Assembly (NCBI GenBank): GCA_902825845.1
Contig: CADECM010000057.1
Span: 1-38,333 of the forward strand
Source: an uncultured beta proteobacterium
Lineage (GTDB): Bacteria > Pseudomonadota > Gammaproteobacteria > Burkholderiales > SG8-41
Length of the DNA stretch: 38,333 nt
Direction: 5' to 3'
The position numbers and the translations under genes were made by a program. This document shows positions 7,011 through 14,633 of this stretch, in pieces. Numbering within the stretch: the stretch's first letter is position 1; each line of letters starts with the position of its first letter. The notes under the pieces were generated by a model. The model did not search any database. It was not told the DNA's origin and worked only from the letters and a program-made list of their open reading frames with translations.

Positions 7011-7414
7011 GTTTTGTGGTTGATTGCTCTGTTGCCGCGCGCTGGTTGTTGCCCGACAGTGCAACCCGTTACACGGATGCCGTATTCGAACTGCTCGGCG
7101 ATCAGGATGCCGTGGTGCCGCTGTTGTTTGTTTCGGAATTTGCCAACGTTTTCCTCAAACTGTCGCGTCAACGCAAGTTGTCCGCAAGAGTCGCATTGGG
7201 TGCTGTGCAGCGGTTTGGCGCTTTGGGGTTGGAGGTGGATCGCAATTCACCCGATCCGGAAAGATTGTTCACACTGGCGGAGCATTACGGATTGTCCGCC
7301 TATGATGCAACATACCTTGAGCTGGCGCTGCGGCGCGGACTGTCGTTGGCGTGCTGGGATGGAGGCCTCAAAGCGGCTGCGGAAAAAGCGGGGCTTTTCC
7401 TCGCCATCGGGTGA
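7007..7414 (+). CDS. PIN-domain (VapC-type) ribonuclease toxin
   Basis: This 135-residue PIN protein starts with TTG at 7007, which overlaps the antitoxin TGA in a TTGA junction. The start is chosen because FVVDCSVAARWLLPDS must be near the N-terminus in PIN domains. The acidic metal ligands are visible: D6 in VVDCS, the Glu of LFVSEFANVF at about residue 44, the Asp of LSAYDATYLELA at about 99, and the Asp of LACWDGGL at about 117. VapC toxins cleave specific tRNAs or rRNA. The TTG start with coupled overlap would keep toxin yield below antitoxin yield. Confidence 0.9.
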   Translation: MSFVVDCSVAARWLLPDSATRYTDAVFELLGDQDAVVPLLFVSEFANVFLKLSRQRKLSARVALGAVQRFGALGLEVDRNSPDPERLFTLAEHYGLSAYDATYLELALRRGLSLACWDGGLKAAAEKAGLFLAIG

Positions 7415-7471
7415 CGCCGCACCACGGGTTTGCCGCGGATCGGGCCTACCCGGTTTCGCGCGTGCAACGCA

Positions 7472-8716
7472 CTAATGCCCGTGCACCAGCTTCGACAGGC
7501 TCAGCTCGCGCAGCGCGCTGGATCGCAACCACGCGGTAGCGGCGATTGCGGCACCCAGCAGCGCCAGCACAATAACCGCGGCTGGCGCGCCCAGCCAGCT
7601 GGCGCAGGCGCCGGAGCTTAATGCGCCCACCGCCATCAGCGCCGGGAAGATCGGCAGCAGGCTGGCCACGCGTCCGCGCATGGCGGGCGGGGCGTTCATC
7701 TGCAGCGCCGTGTGATTGCTGCTCATGTTGACCATTTCAGCGATACCGGCGATGAACAGAAAAAATGCCGCCACGACCATGTGCGTGCTCAGCGCAAAGC
7801 CGATGAGCGCGCCCGCGAAGGTGAGCACCGCGATCACCTGGGTGCGCCCGACACGATCCACGCGCGCGGTCCACACCGCGGCCACGCCGCCCACAATGCC
7901 GCCCGCGCCCACTGCCGACAGCAGCAGCCCGAGTCCTTCCGGCCCGGTGTGAAACACGGTAACCGCGAACACCGGCATCAGCGCGCTCAACGACGGTATC
8001 AGCAGCAGCGCCGGCACCATGCCCAGCAGCAGCATCATGCGCGCCACCGGATCGGTTGCCGCATAGCGCAGGCCTTCGAGCATGTCGGCGCGCGCCGAGG
8101 CGGTCGACTTGCGCCGCGGTTCCTCGTACGGCGTGTTGAGTGTGATGGCAATCGCCGCCACGCACAGATACAGCACGCCCTGCAGCAGAAAATTCCATGA
8201 GGCGCCCACCCACGCGATGACAAAGCCGGCTGCTGCCGGGCCCAGCGTGCGCATGATGCTGAATGCGATGCTGTTGAGTGCCACGGCATTGGCGATGTCC
8301 TTGCGCGGCACGGTGCCGAACACCAGCGTGTTGCGCAGTGTGCGGTCGAACACCATGCCCACGCCTGACAGCAGCATGAAGGCAAACAAATGCCACACCT
8401 GCACGCGCTGCAGCGCGAGGCCTGCTGCCAGTGCGAACGACACCACCACCACAATCAACTGGCTGGCGGCAAGCGCGCGCCGCCGGTCGTAGCGATCGGC
8501 CACCACGCCGGAAATCGGCGCCAGCAGCAGCATCGGTATCGCGCGCATCGACAGCACTGCACCCAGCAGCGCGCTGGAACGGGTGATGTCATACACCACC
8601 CAGCCGAGCGTGGCGCTTTGCACCCATTGCCCGCCGGTGGAGCAGAAGGTGCCGATCAGCAGGCGGCGATAGTCGCGGTGGTGCAGCGCGCCCAGATTGG
8701 AAGGATAGGCGGACAA
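7472..8716 (-). CDS. MFS transporter (EntS/MFS_3-like, 12 TM)
   Basis: This hydrophobic protein of about 414 residues has the MFS pattern: YRRLLIGTFCSTGGQWVQ at TM1, GVVADRYDRRRALAASQ as the A-motif loop between TM2 and TM3, and further membrane segments through ALLGAAIAATAWL. The open frame extends upstream to 9226, but its first 170 residues are Arg/Ala-rich out-of-frame-like sequence. The family N-terminus begins at the segment SAYPSNLGALHHRDYRRLL, so I place the start at TTG 8716. No clear Shine-Dalgarno precedes it. Relatives export siderophores, drugs or metabolites; the substrate is unknown. The last dozen residues are encoded by a CTTCGACAGGCTCAG sequence of the kind found as an intergenic repeat in many proteobacteria. 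Confidence 0.82.
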   Translation of the reverse strand: MSAYPSNLGALHHRDYRRLLIGTFCSTGGQWVQSATLGWVVYDITRSSALLGAVLSMRAIPMLLLAPISGVVADRYDRRRALAASQLIVVVVSFALAAGLALQRVQVWHLFAFMLLSGVGMVFDRTLRNTLVFGTVPRKDIANAVALNSIAFSIMRTLGPAAAGFVIAWVGASWNFLLQGVLYLCVAAIAITLNTPYEEPRRKSTASARADMLEGLRYAATDPVARMMLLLGMVPALLLIPSLSALMPVFAVTVFHTGPEGLGLLLSAVGAGGIVGGVAAVWTARVDRVGRTQVIAVLTFAGALIGFALSTHMVVAAFFLFIAGIAEMVNMSSNHTALQMNAPPAMRGRVASLLPIFPALMAVGALSSGACASWLGAPAAVIVLALLGAAIAATAWLRSSALRELSLSKLVHGH

Positions 8717-8736
8717 TGTGCGGGTGCGGCCGCGGC

Positions 8737-9171
8737 TTACAAAAAATCGCGCAGCGATATTGTCGCTGCCATCTGCGCCAGGGCGTGCGCGCGCGGCATC
8801 GGCCGCGCGCGCTTGTTGTCTTGCGCCGGCACCAGCGCGGCGACTTCCGGATCGTGCCGCGTCAGCCGCCTGCAGCTCACGCTGGCGAGCGGTTGTGCAT
8901 GGATCTGCATGGCAGCGCTCATTCGCAGGTCGATGTCGCCGGTGCAAACGCGCCGTAGATGGCTTTGCGCTGAATGTCGCGCCGTCCCTGCCGGGCCAGC
9001 GCGGGCAGGGACGGAACTGCCGGCGAGTGCGCGGTGCCGAGGATGGCCGACATGTGCGCAGCGCACGGCATAGCGCACGCGGGGCCAGGCCACCCCGTGC
9101 CGCACGACGATTGTCATTGAATCCATTGCCGCTATTATGCAGTAAAGGCGCGTCGTGGCGATCGCGGGCAT
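8737..9171 (-). CDS. Possible small ORF upstream of the MFS gene, or noncoding
   Basis: A 144-codon frame ends 20 bp before the MFS start. Its C-terminal half from about codon 85 (MSAAMQIHAQPLAS to the stop) has high G/C at third positions, but the N-terminal half is Arg/His-rich and looks like a shadow. I recognise no domain. It may be a short real gene starting internally, a decayed gene fragment, or nothing. This 458-bp stretch (8717-9174) otherwise holds only the Rieske dioxygenase promoter at its right end. Confidence 0.25.
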   Translation of the reverse strand: MPAIATTRLYCIIAAMDSMTIVVRHGVAWPRVRYAVRCAHVGHPRHRALAGSSVPARAGPAGTARHSAQSHLRRVCTGDIDLRMSAAMQIHAQPLASVSCRRLTRHDPEVAALVPAQDNKRARPMPRAHALAQMAATISLRDFL

Positions 9172-9174
9172 TGT

Positions 9175-9203
9175 TTGACAAGCCTGCCGCGCGCGGCTCT
9201 AAT
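9175..9203 (+). promoter_or_regulatory. Near-consensus sigma-70 promoter, likely leaderless
   Basis: TTGACA (9175-9180, perfect -35) and TCTAAT (9198-9203, -10) are separated by exactly 17 bp. The expected start of transcription, 6-8 nt after the -10 box, coincides with the dioxygenase ATG at 9211. The mRNA would have almost no 5' leader, and no Shine-Dalgarno is seen. Confidence 0.75.
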
Positions 9204-9210
9204 CGCCGGC

Positions 9211-10485
9211 ATGAATCAAGACGCATGGGTCATCAATCAGCCGCAGGCGATGCACTTCGCCGTCAACCGCGCGACGCTGGTCGACCCGCAAATCCTCGAG
9301 CTGGAACGCCGGCGCATTTTCGACCGCTGCTGGATTTACGTCGGCCACGAATCCGAGGTGCGTGAGCCCGGCGATTTCCGCACCCGTACCATCTGCGGCC
9401 GGCCGGTGATTTTGTGCCGCGACAGCCGCAACGCGGTGCGTGTCTATCTCAATACCTGCCGCCATCGCGGATCGCTGGTGTGCCGTGAAGCGGAAGGCAA
9501 CGCCAGACATTTCACCTGTTTTTACCACGGTTGGACCTATGACCGGGACGGCGCGCTCTACGCCGTGCCCGGCCAGAGCGCCTATCCGCCGAATTTCGAT
9601 CGTGCGCAGTTCGCGCTGAAGGAACCGCCGCGTGTCGCGAGCTACCGCGGCTTTGTATTTCTCAATTTCGACGCGGGCGCGATGGCCCTGGACGATTATC
9701 TGGCGGGGGCGAAGGAATACATCGATCTCATTGTCGACCAGTCGCCCTCGGGCGAAATGGAGGTGATTCCCGGCGCGCAGGAGTACGACATTCGCGCCAA
9801 CTGGAAACTGCTGGCGGAAAACAGCTTCGACGACTATCACCTGCCGGCGACACACGCGACCTGGCTCGATTACCTGAAGAATTCCGGCGTCGAAATGAAG
9901 CGCCCCGAAAAAGGCCATCTGCTGCCTGCGCATGGCGTGGGCAAGGTGCTCGGCAACGGCCACGCGGTGATCGATAACATCAATTTCCGCGGAAGGCCGG
10001 TGGCGCGCTGGATTCCGATCTACGGCGAAGCAGCCAAACCGGAGATCGAGCGCATACGCGCCGAACTGGTCACGCGCCTCGGCGAAGCGCGCGCCGCCCG
10101 TGTCGCCGATACCAACCGCAATCTGCTGGTGTTTCCCAATCTGATGCTGAACGATGGCTCGTCGGTGACCATCCGCGCGTTTCATCCGGTGACGGTCGAC
10201 CGCATGCAGGTGCGCGCCTGCGCGCTGGGGCCAAAGGAGGAAACACCGGTGGCGCGCGCGGTGCGGCTCGACAGTTTTCTGACGTTTTACGGCCCCGGCG
10301 GTTTCGCCACGCCCGACGACATCGAGGCGCTGGAGTCGGTGCAGGCGGGCATGGCCAGCTACCGCGAAATCCCGTGGTCGGTGATGACGCGCGGCATGGC
10401 AAAGGACGGGGAGCAGTTGAACACGGATGAACGGCATCTGCGCGAGTTCTGGATCCAGTGGGACAAATTGATGCGGGCGCAATAA
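9211..10485 (+). CDS. Rieske aromatic ring-hydroxylating dioxygenase, alpha subunit
   Basis: This 424-residue large oxygenase subunit has an N-terminal Rieske domain with C83-R-H85 and C103-F-Y-H106 ligating the [2Fe-2S] cluster (NTCRHRG ... CFYHGW). The catalytic domain follows with D207-D-Y-H210 and H215 (FDDYHLPATH), the mononuclear Fe(II) site and the Asp that relays electrons from the neighbouring Rieske centre. Such enzymes add both atoms of O2 to an aromatic ring, or hydroxylate it, using electrons from a separate reductase and ferredoxin, which are not encoded here. The frame opens at TTG 9175, but that TTG lies in the promoter -35 box, so ATG 9211 is preferred. The beta-subunit gene follows after 1 nt. 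The cupin downstream suggests a salicylate- or anthranilate-like substrate, which is inference. Confidence 0.93.
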   Translation: MNQDAWVINQPQAMHFAVNRATLVDPQILELERRRIFDRCWIYVGHESEVREPGDFRTRTICGRPVILCRDSRNAVRVYLNTCRHRGSLVCREAEGNARHFTCFYHGWTYDRDGALYAVPGQSAYPPNFDRAQFALKEPPRVASYRGFVFLNFDAGAMALDDYLAGAKEYIDLIVDQSPSGEMEVIPGAQEYDIRANWKLLAENSFDDYHLPATHATWLDYLKNSGVEMKRPEKGHLLPAHGVGKVLGNGHAVIDNINFRGRPVARWIPIYGEAAKPEIERIRAELVTRLGEARAARVADTNRNLLVFPNLMLNDGSSVTIRAFHPVTVDRMQVRACALGPKEETPVARAVRLDSFLTFYGPGGFATPDDIEALESVQAGMASYREIPWSVMTRGMAKDGEQLNTDERHLREFWIQWDKLMRAQ

Positions 10486-10486
10486 C

Positions 10487-10972
10487 ATGCCACCCGTCAC
10501 CCGCCAGCAAGTCGAAGACTTTCTCTACGCCGAAGCGGCGCTGCTTGACGCGTGGAAACTTGACGAGTGGCTGACGCTGCTCAGCGACGACGCGGTGTAT
10601 CGCGTGCCGTCGAACGACCGGCCGCTGAGCGACCCGAAAGACACGCTGTTCACCATTGCCGACGACATCCACCGCATCCGCGCCCGCATCACGCGGCTGA
10701 ACGACAAGGCCGCGCATGCCGAATTTCCGCGCTCGCGCACGCGGCGCATGATCAGCAATGTGCGCATCCTTGCGCAAAATGAACTGACGGTGATCGTCGA
10801 GGCCAATTTCATCGTGCACCGTTTTCGCCGCAACGAAAGCATCTACCCGTTCGTGGGGCAGTACCGCTACACGCTGCGCATCACGGGCGATGGCTTCAGG
10901 ATCGCCTCGCGCGAGGCGATTATCGATGCCATCGAGCTGGGATCACTGGCGTCCGTGAGCTTCATTCTGTAG
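10487..10972 (+). CDS. Rieske ring-hydroxylating dioxygenase, beta subunit
   Basis: This 161-residue small subunit has the SnoaL/NTF2-like alpha+beta cone fold: an N-terminal helical part (RQQVEDFLYAEAALLDAWKLDEWLTLLSDDAVYRVP) followed by the family sheet with HAEFPRSRTRRMISNVRI and a C-terminal strand ending SFIL. Beta subunits are structural and form an alpha3beta3 hexamer with the catalytic subunit. The gene begins 1 nt after the alpha stop, so expression is coupled. The aligned pair shows a complete oxygenase component; the electron-transfer proteins must be elsewhere. Confidence 0.92.
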   Translation: MPPVTRQQVEDFLYAEAALLDAWKLDEWLTLLSDDAVYRVPSNDRPLSDPKDTLFTIADDIHRIRARITRLNDKAAHAEFPRSRTRRMISNVRILAQNELTVIVEANFIVHRFRRNESIYPFVGQYRYTLRITGDGFRIASREAIIDAIELGSLASVSFIL

Positions 10973-10992
10973 GGCGGGCGCTATCCCGCCCT
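10971..10992. terminator. Bidirectional hairpin between convergent genes
   Basis: AGGGCGGG (10971-10978) pairs perfectly with CCCGCCCT (10985-10992) around a 6-nt loop. It overlaps the stop codon of the beta subunit, and the convergent cupin gene ends at 11019. No U tract is present, so it may only impede transcription or protect a 3' end. Confidence 0.5.
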
Positions 10993-11018
10993 ATGAAACT
11001 ACGACATAACGGCTTGGC

Positions 11019-11996
11019 TCAATCCAGCGACTCGCGCCAGAACCCCAGCGATTCCTGCGCGGCACGATCCGAGAAACTGAACAGCACGCAATCCGACCGC
11101 GCGGCAAAGCGATGTGCCTGCCACGGCGGGATCACAAAGCAATCGTGGGCCTCGAACGCGTGGGGCGCATCGTCAAAATACACTGTGCCGCTGCCTTCGA
11201 CCACGCAATAGATGGCGCCGTCGGTGGCGCGGCGGCTGCGTCCGTCAAAGCTCCGCGGCAGCCATTGCATGAACGCGGCCATGGTCGGGAACACATTGCC
11301 GCCGGTGACGGGATTGGTGTAGCGCAGTGTGTGGCCGTGCGCGGGATGCGGCGCGGCGCGCCGAGCCAGTTCGGCGAGGGCTGCGCGCGTGCGCGTGTAG
11401 GGAAAGCGCAGCGGCGTCGGCGCATCGCCAGAATCGTGTGCGATCGGCTGGCTTTCCTGCGGATGGTTCTCGCGGAACATGGCGCCGAAAAATTGTGTGA
11501 AGGGCGTGTCGAGGCCATCCAGCCATACCACCGGGCCGTCGCCCAGATTGCCATGGTCGTGCCACGCCCAGTTCGGCGTCACCACAAAATCGCCGGGCGA
11601 CATCGGCAGCCGTGTGCCGTCGACGGCGGTGTAAGCGCCCTCGCCGTCGACGATAAAGCGCAGCGCGTTGGGTGTGTGGCGGTGCGAAGGGGCGATTTCA
11701 CCGGGCAGAATGATCTGCAGGCCCGCGAACAGCGATGGCGTGACCTGGTAACTACCGCGCAGCGCCGGGTTTTCCAGCACCAGCACGCGGCGCTCGGCAT
11801 CGCGCTTGCTGATCAATGCGGCGGCGCGTTCTAGCAGCGGGCGCGTATCGGCATAGCGCCACAGCGCCGGCACACAGGGCGAGCCGGGCATCATGCGCAT
11901 GGTGCGTTCCCACAGCGGGGCGAGCGGTTGCAACCTGACGTCGCGTGAAAAATCGGCGAGCGCAGGGGTGAGCTTGGCGTCGGATGACAAGGGCAC
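11019..11996 (-). CDS. Gentisate 1,2-dioxygenase-like bicupin
   Basis: This 325-residue protein has two cupin domains. The first, residues about 70-165, has HRHTPNALRFIVDGEGAYT and GDFVVTPNWAWHDHGN, giving the H-x-H and later His ligands for Fe(II). The second, residues about 230-315, has the degenerate pattern of gentisate and 1-hydroxy-2-naphthoate dioxygenases (GAIYCVVEGSGTVYF). The N-terminal region (LAPLWERTMRMMPGSP) is also typical of the family. These enzymes cleave the ring between the carboxyl and adjacent hydroxyl carbons using O2. The start is GTG 11996; the ATG at 12003 is out of frame. It is convergent with the Rieske operon and probably acts on its product. Confidence 0.88.
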   Translation of the reverse strand: MPLSSDAKLTPALADFSRDVRLQPLAPLWERTMRMMPGSPCVPALWRYADTRPLLERAAALISKRDAERRVLVLENPALRGSYQVTPSLFAGLQIILPGEIAPSHRHTPNALRFIVDGEGAYTAVDGTRLPMSPGDFVVTPNWAWHDHGNLGDGPVVWLDGLDTPFTQFFGAMFRENHPQESQPIAHDSGDAPTPLRFPYTRTRAALAELARRAAPHPAHGHTLRYTNPVTGGNVFPTMAAFMQWLPRSFDGRSRRATDGAIYCVVEGSGTVYFDDAPHAFEAHDCFVIPPWQAHRFAARSDCVLFSFSDRAAQESLGFWRESLD

Positions 11997-12078
11997 GGGC
12001 CATGTTTGGCGTTGCGGGCAGTGTAGATGAAGTCATGCAGACGCGATATCGGCCACGGTGGGAGTAAACCGGTATTTT

Positions 12079-12108
12079 ATAAGTAATTGTTTTTATTGAT
12101 ATTTTTAA
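12079..12108 (+). repeat. AT-rich dispersed palindrome, copy 3 (ATTG subtype)
   Basis: Thirty AT-rich bases begin ATAAGTAATTGTTTTTATTG. They lie in the divergent spacer between the cupin gene and the second Bug receptor, 67 bp before the receptor ATG, where they could influence either promoter. Confidence 0.75.
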
Positions 12109-12174
12109 TAGCAGGACTTTGCGTGATGACAGGCTTGCTGCTACAGTCGACGAAACTCATTCGAGGAGACGGTG

Positions 12175-13182
12175 ATGCGGCATGACCGGTGTGCATCGGG
12201 GGCAGGCTTACGGTGGGCAGTACTGTTCGCGGTGAGTTTCGCAGGTGTTGCGGCAGCGCAACCCGCTTCGACGGGCTCGACGCAGGCTTTCCCGGCGCGC
12301 GCGGTGCGTTACGTCATGCCGCTGCCGGCTGGCAGTGAGACCGATGTCTTTGCGCGCACGCTGGCGCGGCAACTCGGCGAGCAGTGGAATCAGCAGGTGG
12401 TGGTTGACAACCGTCCCGGCGGCGGTACCACCATCGCCACGGCGATGACGGCCAAGGCGCCCGCGGATGGTTACACACTGCTGCATGCGATCACGTCGCA
12501 TGTGATCAACACCACGCTCTACGTCAAACTGCCCTACGATGCACTGAAGGATTTTTCGTGCGTGACGCAGATCGGCAGTCTGTATGGCGTGCTGCTCGCG
12601 CATCCTTCGTTTCCCGCAAAAGACGTGAAGGGTTTGATCGCGATCGCCAAGGCGCGTCCGGGCGATATCAGTTATGCCACCGGCGGCTCGGGCACGCAGA
12701 ACCACATCGCGATCGAGGCGCTGCGCATCGCAGCCGGCATCCATATCCAGCACGTGCCCTACAAGGGCAGCAGTCTGGCGTCGCTCGATGTGCTGCCCGG
12801 CCGCGTGCCGTTGCTGGCAACGATACTGGCCGAAGCGGTGCCGTATGTGAAGTCAGGCAAGCTGCGCGTGCTGGCGGTGACCAGTCCGCGGCGCGCGCCG
12901 TCGCTGCCCGATACGCCCACGGTGAGTGAAACGTTGCCCGCCTATCGCGCCGGCACCGGCATGTGGGCCGTGGTTACGCGCGCGGGAACACCGCCGGCGG
13001 TGCTCAACAAACTCAACGCCGACATCGTGCGCGCGCTGCAAGCGCCGGAAATCCGCGCGCGGCTCACCCAGGCCGATATGGACATCGTCGGTTCGCGCCC
13101 GGAACAGTGCGATGTTTTTCTGCGCGAACAAACCGCAACCTGGGGCGTCACGGTGAAGGCGTCCGGCGCGCGGGTGGATTGA
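12175..13182 (+). CDS. Bug-type TTT family periplasmic receptor, copy B
   Basis: This 335-residue receptor has an N-terminal signal peptide (hydrophobic core WAVLFAVSFAGVAAA, cleavage near AAAQ). The mature domain carries FPARAVRYVMPLPAGSETDVFARTLARQL and VVVDNRPGGGTTIATAMTAKAPADGYTLL. The usual VPFxPGG loop is here MPLPAGS, so the ligand pocket differs from copy A. HVPYKGSSLASLDVLPGR is the conserved hinge region. I prefer ATG 12175 to GTG 12172 because the GGAG of CGAGGAGACGGTG is better spaced from it. It is next to the Rieske/gentisate cluster and may bind the aromatic acid or a related carboxylate. No permease genes are visible. Confidence 0.92.
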   Translation: MRHDRCASGAGLRWAVLFAVSFAGVAAAQPASTGSTQAFPARAVRYVMPLPAGSETDVFARTLARQLGEQWNQQVVVDNRPGGGTTIATAMTAKAPADGYTLLHAITSHVINTTLYVKLPYDALKDFSCVTQIGSLYGVLLAHPSFPAKDVKGLIAIAKARPGDISYATGGSGTQNHIAIEALRIAAGIHIQHVPYKGSSLASLDVLPGRVPLLATILAEAVPYVKSGKLRVLAVTSPRRAPSLPDTPTVSETLPAYRAGTGMWAVVTRAGTPPAVLNKLNADIVRALQAPEIRARLTQADMDIVGSRPEQCDVFLREQTATWGVTVKASGARVD

Positions 13183-13213
13183 GTTTCATCACGACAGTGG
13201 CAGGGTGGATATC

Positions 13214-13789
13214 ATGACGTATCTGGTTGTTGGTTTGATCATTTTTATCGCGGTTCACTCGGTGCGCATCGTTGCCGACGACTGGCGCACGCGCACCATC
13301 GCCCGGATGGGCGAGCGCGCATGGAAAGGCGTTTACGCGCTGCTGTCGCTCGCGGGATTCGCGCTGCTGGTTGTGGGCTACGGGCAGGCACGCGGGGCGA
13401 GTGCGGTGCTTTACGATCCGCCGCTGTTCATGCGGCATGTCACCGCCTTGCTGATGCTGCTGTCGCTGGTGCTGGTGATGGCGGCGTATGTGCCGGGCAA
13501 TCACATCAAGGCGGCCGTGGGTCATCCGATGCTGGCAGGCGTCAAACTGTGGGCGTTTGCGCACTTGCTGTCGAACGGGCGGGTTGCCGATATGGTGTTG
13601 TTCGGCACGTTTTTGGCGTGGGCGGTGGTGGATTTCATTGCGGCACGCCGGCGCGATCGCGCGGCGGGCACGGTGGTTGCGGCCGGCACGGCGTCGCGCA
13701 CGCTGGTAACCGTCATCGCGGGTGTCGCCGCCTGGGCGGCGCTGGCGTTTGGCCTGCATCTATGGCTGATCGGCGTGCCGCCGATGTGA
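13214..13789 (+). CDS. NnrU family integral membrane protein
   Basis: This 191-residue polytopic membrane protein of the NnrU family begins MTYLVVGLIIFIAVHSVRI, the conserved membrane-embedded HS motif. It continues RMGERAWKGVYALLSLAGFALLVVGYGQAR and PPLFMRHVTALLMLLSLVLVMAAYVPGNHIKAAVGHPMLAG, both family hallmarks. HLLSNGRVADMVLFGTFLAWAVVDF follows, with a final helix. About six transmembrane segments are visible. NnrU was named from nitrite/nitric oxide reductase gene clusters and shares a heme-binding-like pattern with isoprenoid-cyclase-like membrane proteins, but its reaction is not settled. No denitrification genes are nearby. ATG 13214 is better placed than GTG 13205 relative to the AGGG upstream. 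Confidence 0.88.
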   Translation: MTYLVVGLIIFIAVHSVRIVADDWRTRTIARMGERAWKGVYALLSLAGFALLVVGYGQARGASAVLYDPPLFMRHVTALLMLLSLVLVMAAYVPGNHIKAAVGHPMLAGVKLWAFAHLLSNGRVADMVLFGTFLAWAVVDFIAARRRDRAAGTVVAAGTASRTLVTVIAGVAAWAALAFGLHLWLIGVPPM

Positions 13790-13881
13790 TGCATTCCGCA
13801 AGTGAACGAAACTGCACTGGCACGCGCTTACCGCGATGCGGCTTATTTGTGTCGAGCGCTCCGCGGGTCGATTCAGCTTTC

Positions 13882-13900
13882 GCATCGGCGAAGCCGGTGC
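13882..13900 (+). repeat. Short stable stem-loop after nnrU
   Basis: GCATCGGC (13882-13889) pairs with GCCGGTGC (13893-13900), one G-T pair, around a GAA loop. It lies 93 bp after the NnrU stop without a U tract, in a 246-bp gap that holds no recognisable gene. Confidence 0.35.
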
Positions 13901-13988
13901 GCTGCTGCAATCATTACGGCACGGGCATGGCGCAAGCGCAGGGCGTTTGTGATGGCGTGGCGCGATTGCGATGGTGTGTCACGCGCAC

Positions 13989-14020
13989 AAAAAAAAGCCG
14001 GACTGAAGTCCGGCTTTTTT
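13989..14020. terminator. Strong bidirectional rho-independent terminator
   Basis: GCCGGACT (13997-14004) pairs perfectly with AGTCCGGC (14007-14014), with eight A before and six T after. It works in both orientations. On the minus strand it ends the cold-shock gene 16 bp after its stop. Confidence 0.9.
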
Positions 14021-14035
14021 GTGAGGCGTTACCGC

Positions 14036-14242
14036 TTAGCCAGCTTGAATATTGCTCGCTTGCTTTTTGCCCTTGTTGCCGTCGGTGATATCGAAGGTCA
14101 CTTTCTGGCCTTCTTTCAGGCTTTTGAAACCCGACATGTTGATCGCGGAAAAATGCGCGAAGAGATCTTCGCCGCCGCCATCGGGAGTAATAAAGCCGAA
14201 GCCTTTAGCATCGTTAAACCATTTCACTGTACCAGTAGCCAT
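14036..14242 (-). CDS. Cold-shock domain protein (CspA family)
   Basis: This 68-residue OB-fold protein has both RNA-binding motifs intact: KGFGFI (RNP1) and DLFAHF (RNP2). The start is [34 protein letters not shown]. CspA-type proteins bind single-stranded RNA and DNA, melt secondary structure, and act in transcription antitermination and translation at low temperature or in exponential growth. AGGACG precedes the ATG by about 9 nt. A promoter at 14401-14427 gives a leader of about 150 nt, the arrangement seen in temperature-controlled cspA mRNAs. The gene is flanked by a strong terminator. Confidence 0.96.
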   Translation of the reverse strand: MATGTVKWFNDAKGFGFITPDGGGEDLFAHFSAINMSGFKSLKEGQKVTFDITDGNKGKKQASNIQAG

Positions 14243-14280
14243 TGTGCACGTCCTAAAAAATTTAAAGAGTTGAGGTAATC

Positions 14281-14305
14281 GGGGAATTTCAAAATGAAAG
14301 TCCCC
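14281..14305 (-). promoter_or_regulatory. Hairpin in the csp 5' leader
   Basis: GGGGAATTTC (14281-14290) pairs with GAAAGTCCCC (14296-14305) with one internal mismatch and a 5-nt loop. It lies in the leader 39-63 nt upstream of the csp start codon, close enough to affect ribosome access. Confidence 0.55.
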
Positions 14306-14400
14306 CTCAATGTTTAGGTCTCAAAGCTTCCCAAGGACGAACATCCAACAACTACTGAAAATCCAAACCCTTAGCACTCGGAAATCAAACACCGTTCACA

Positions 14401-14427
14401 ATTATACCCCAATAGCCATAATGGCAA
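14401..14427 (-). promoter_or_regulatory. Promoter of the cold-shock gene
   Basis: On the minus strand a perfect TATAAT lies at 14406-14401. TTGCCA lies upstream with a 15-bp spacer. Transcription would begin near 14394, leaving about 150 nt of leader, typical of cspA genes. The 15-bp spacer is short, so the -35 assignment is uncertain. Confidence 0.6.
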
Positions 14428-14633
14428 TTACGTAATTCGCAGACGTTTTTTTTGGGGGGGAGGGTGCGGCGCCGGGGGTAGTTGCACTGCAACATGCCGT
14501 GCGCTCCGGATATTGAACCCGGAGGCAGGTTGCGCCCGCCAAGTGTGTGCGGGCGTTATGATAGCGCTTCCGCGGGCGCGGCCTGCGCGGGCCGCGGCGC
14601 CCAAAACCGTCCCATTTCCGTCGTGGAGGATGT

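Noticed and set aside
8717..9226. N-terminal 170-residue extension of the MFS transporter
   Set aside because: Out-of-frame-like composition. It would overlap the dioxygenase promoter and start. The MFS fold begins after TTG 8716.
13790..13988. tRNA gene near the GCATCGGC hairpin
   Set aside because: No acceptor stem, T-loop GTTCRA motif or cloverleaf could be built around the single stem-loop.
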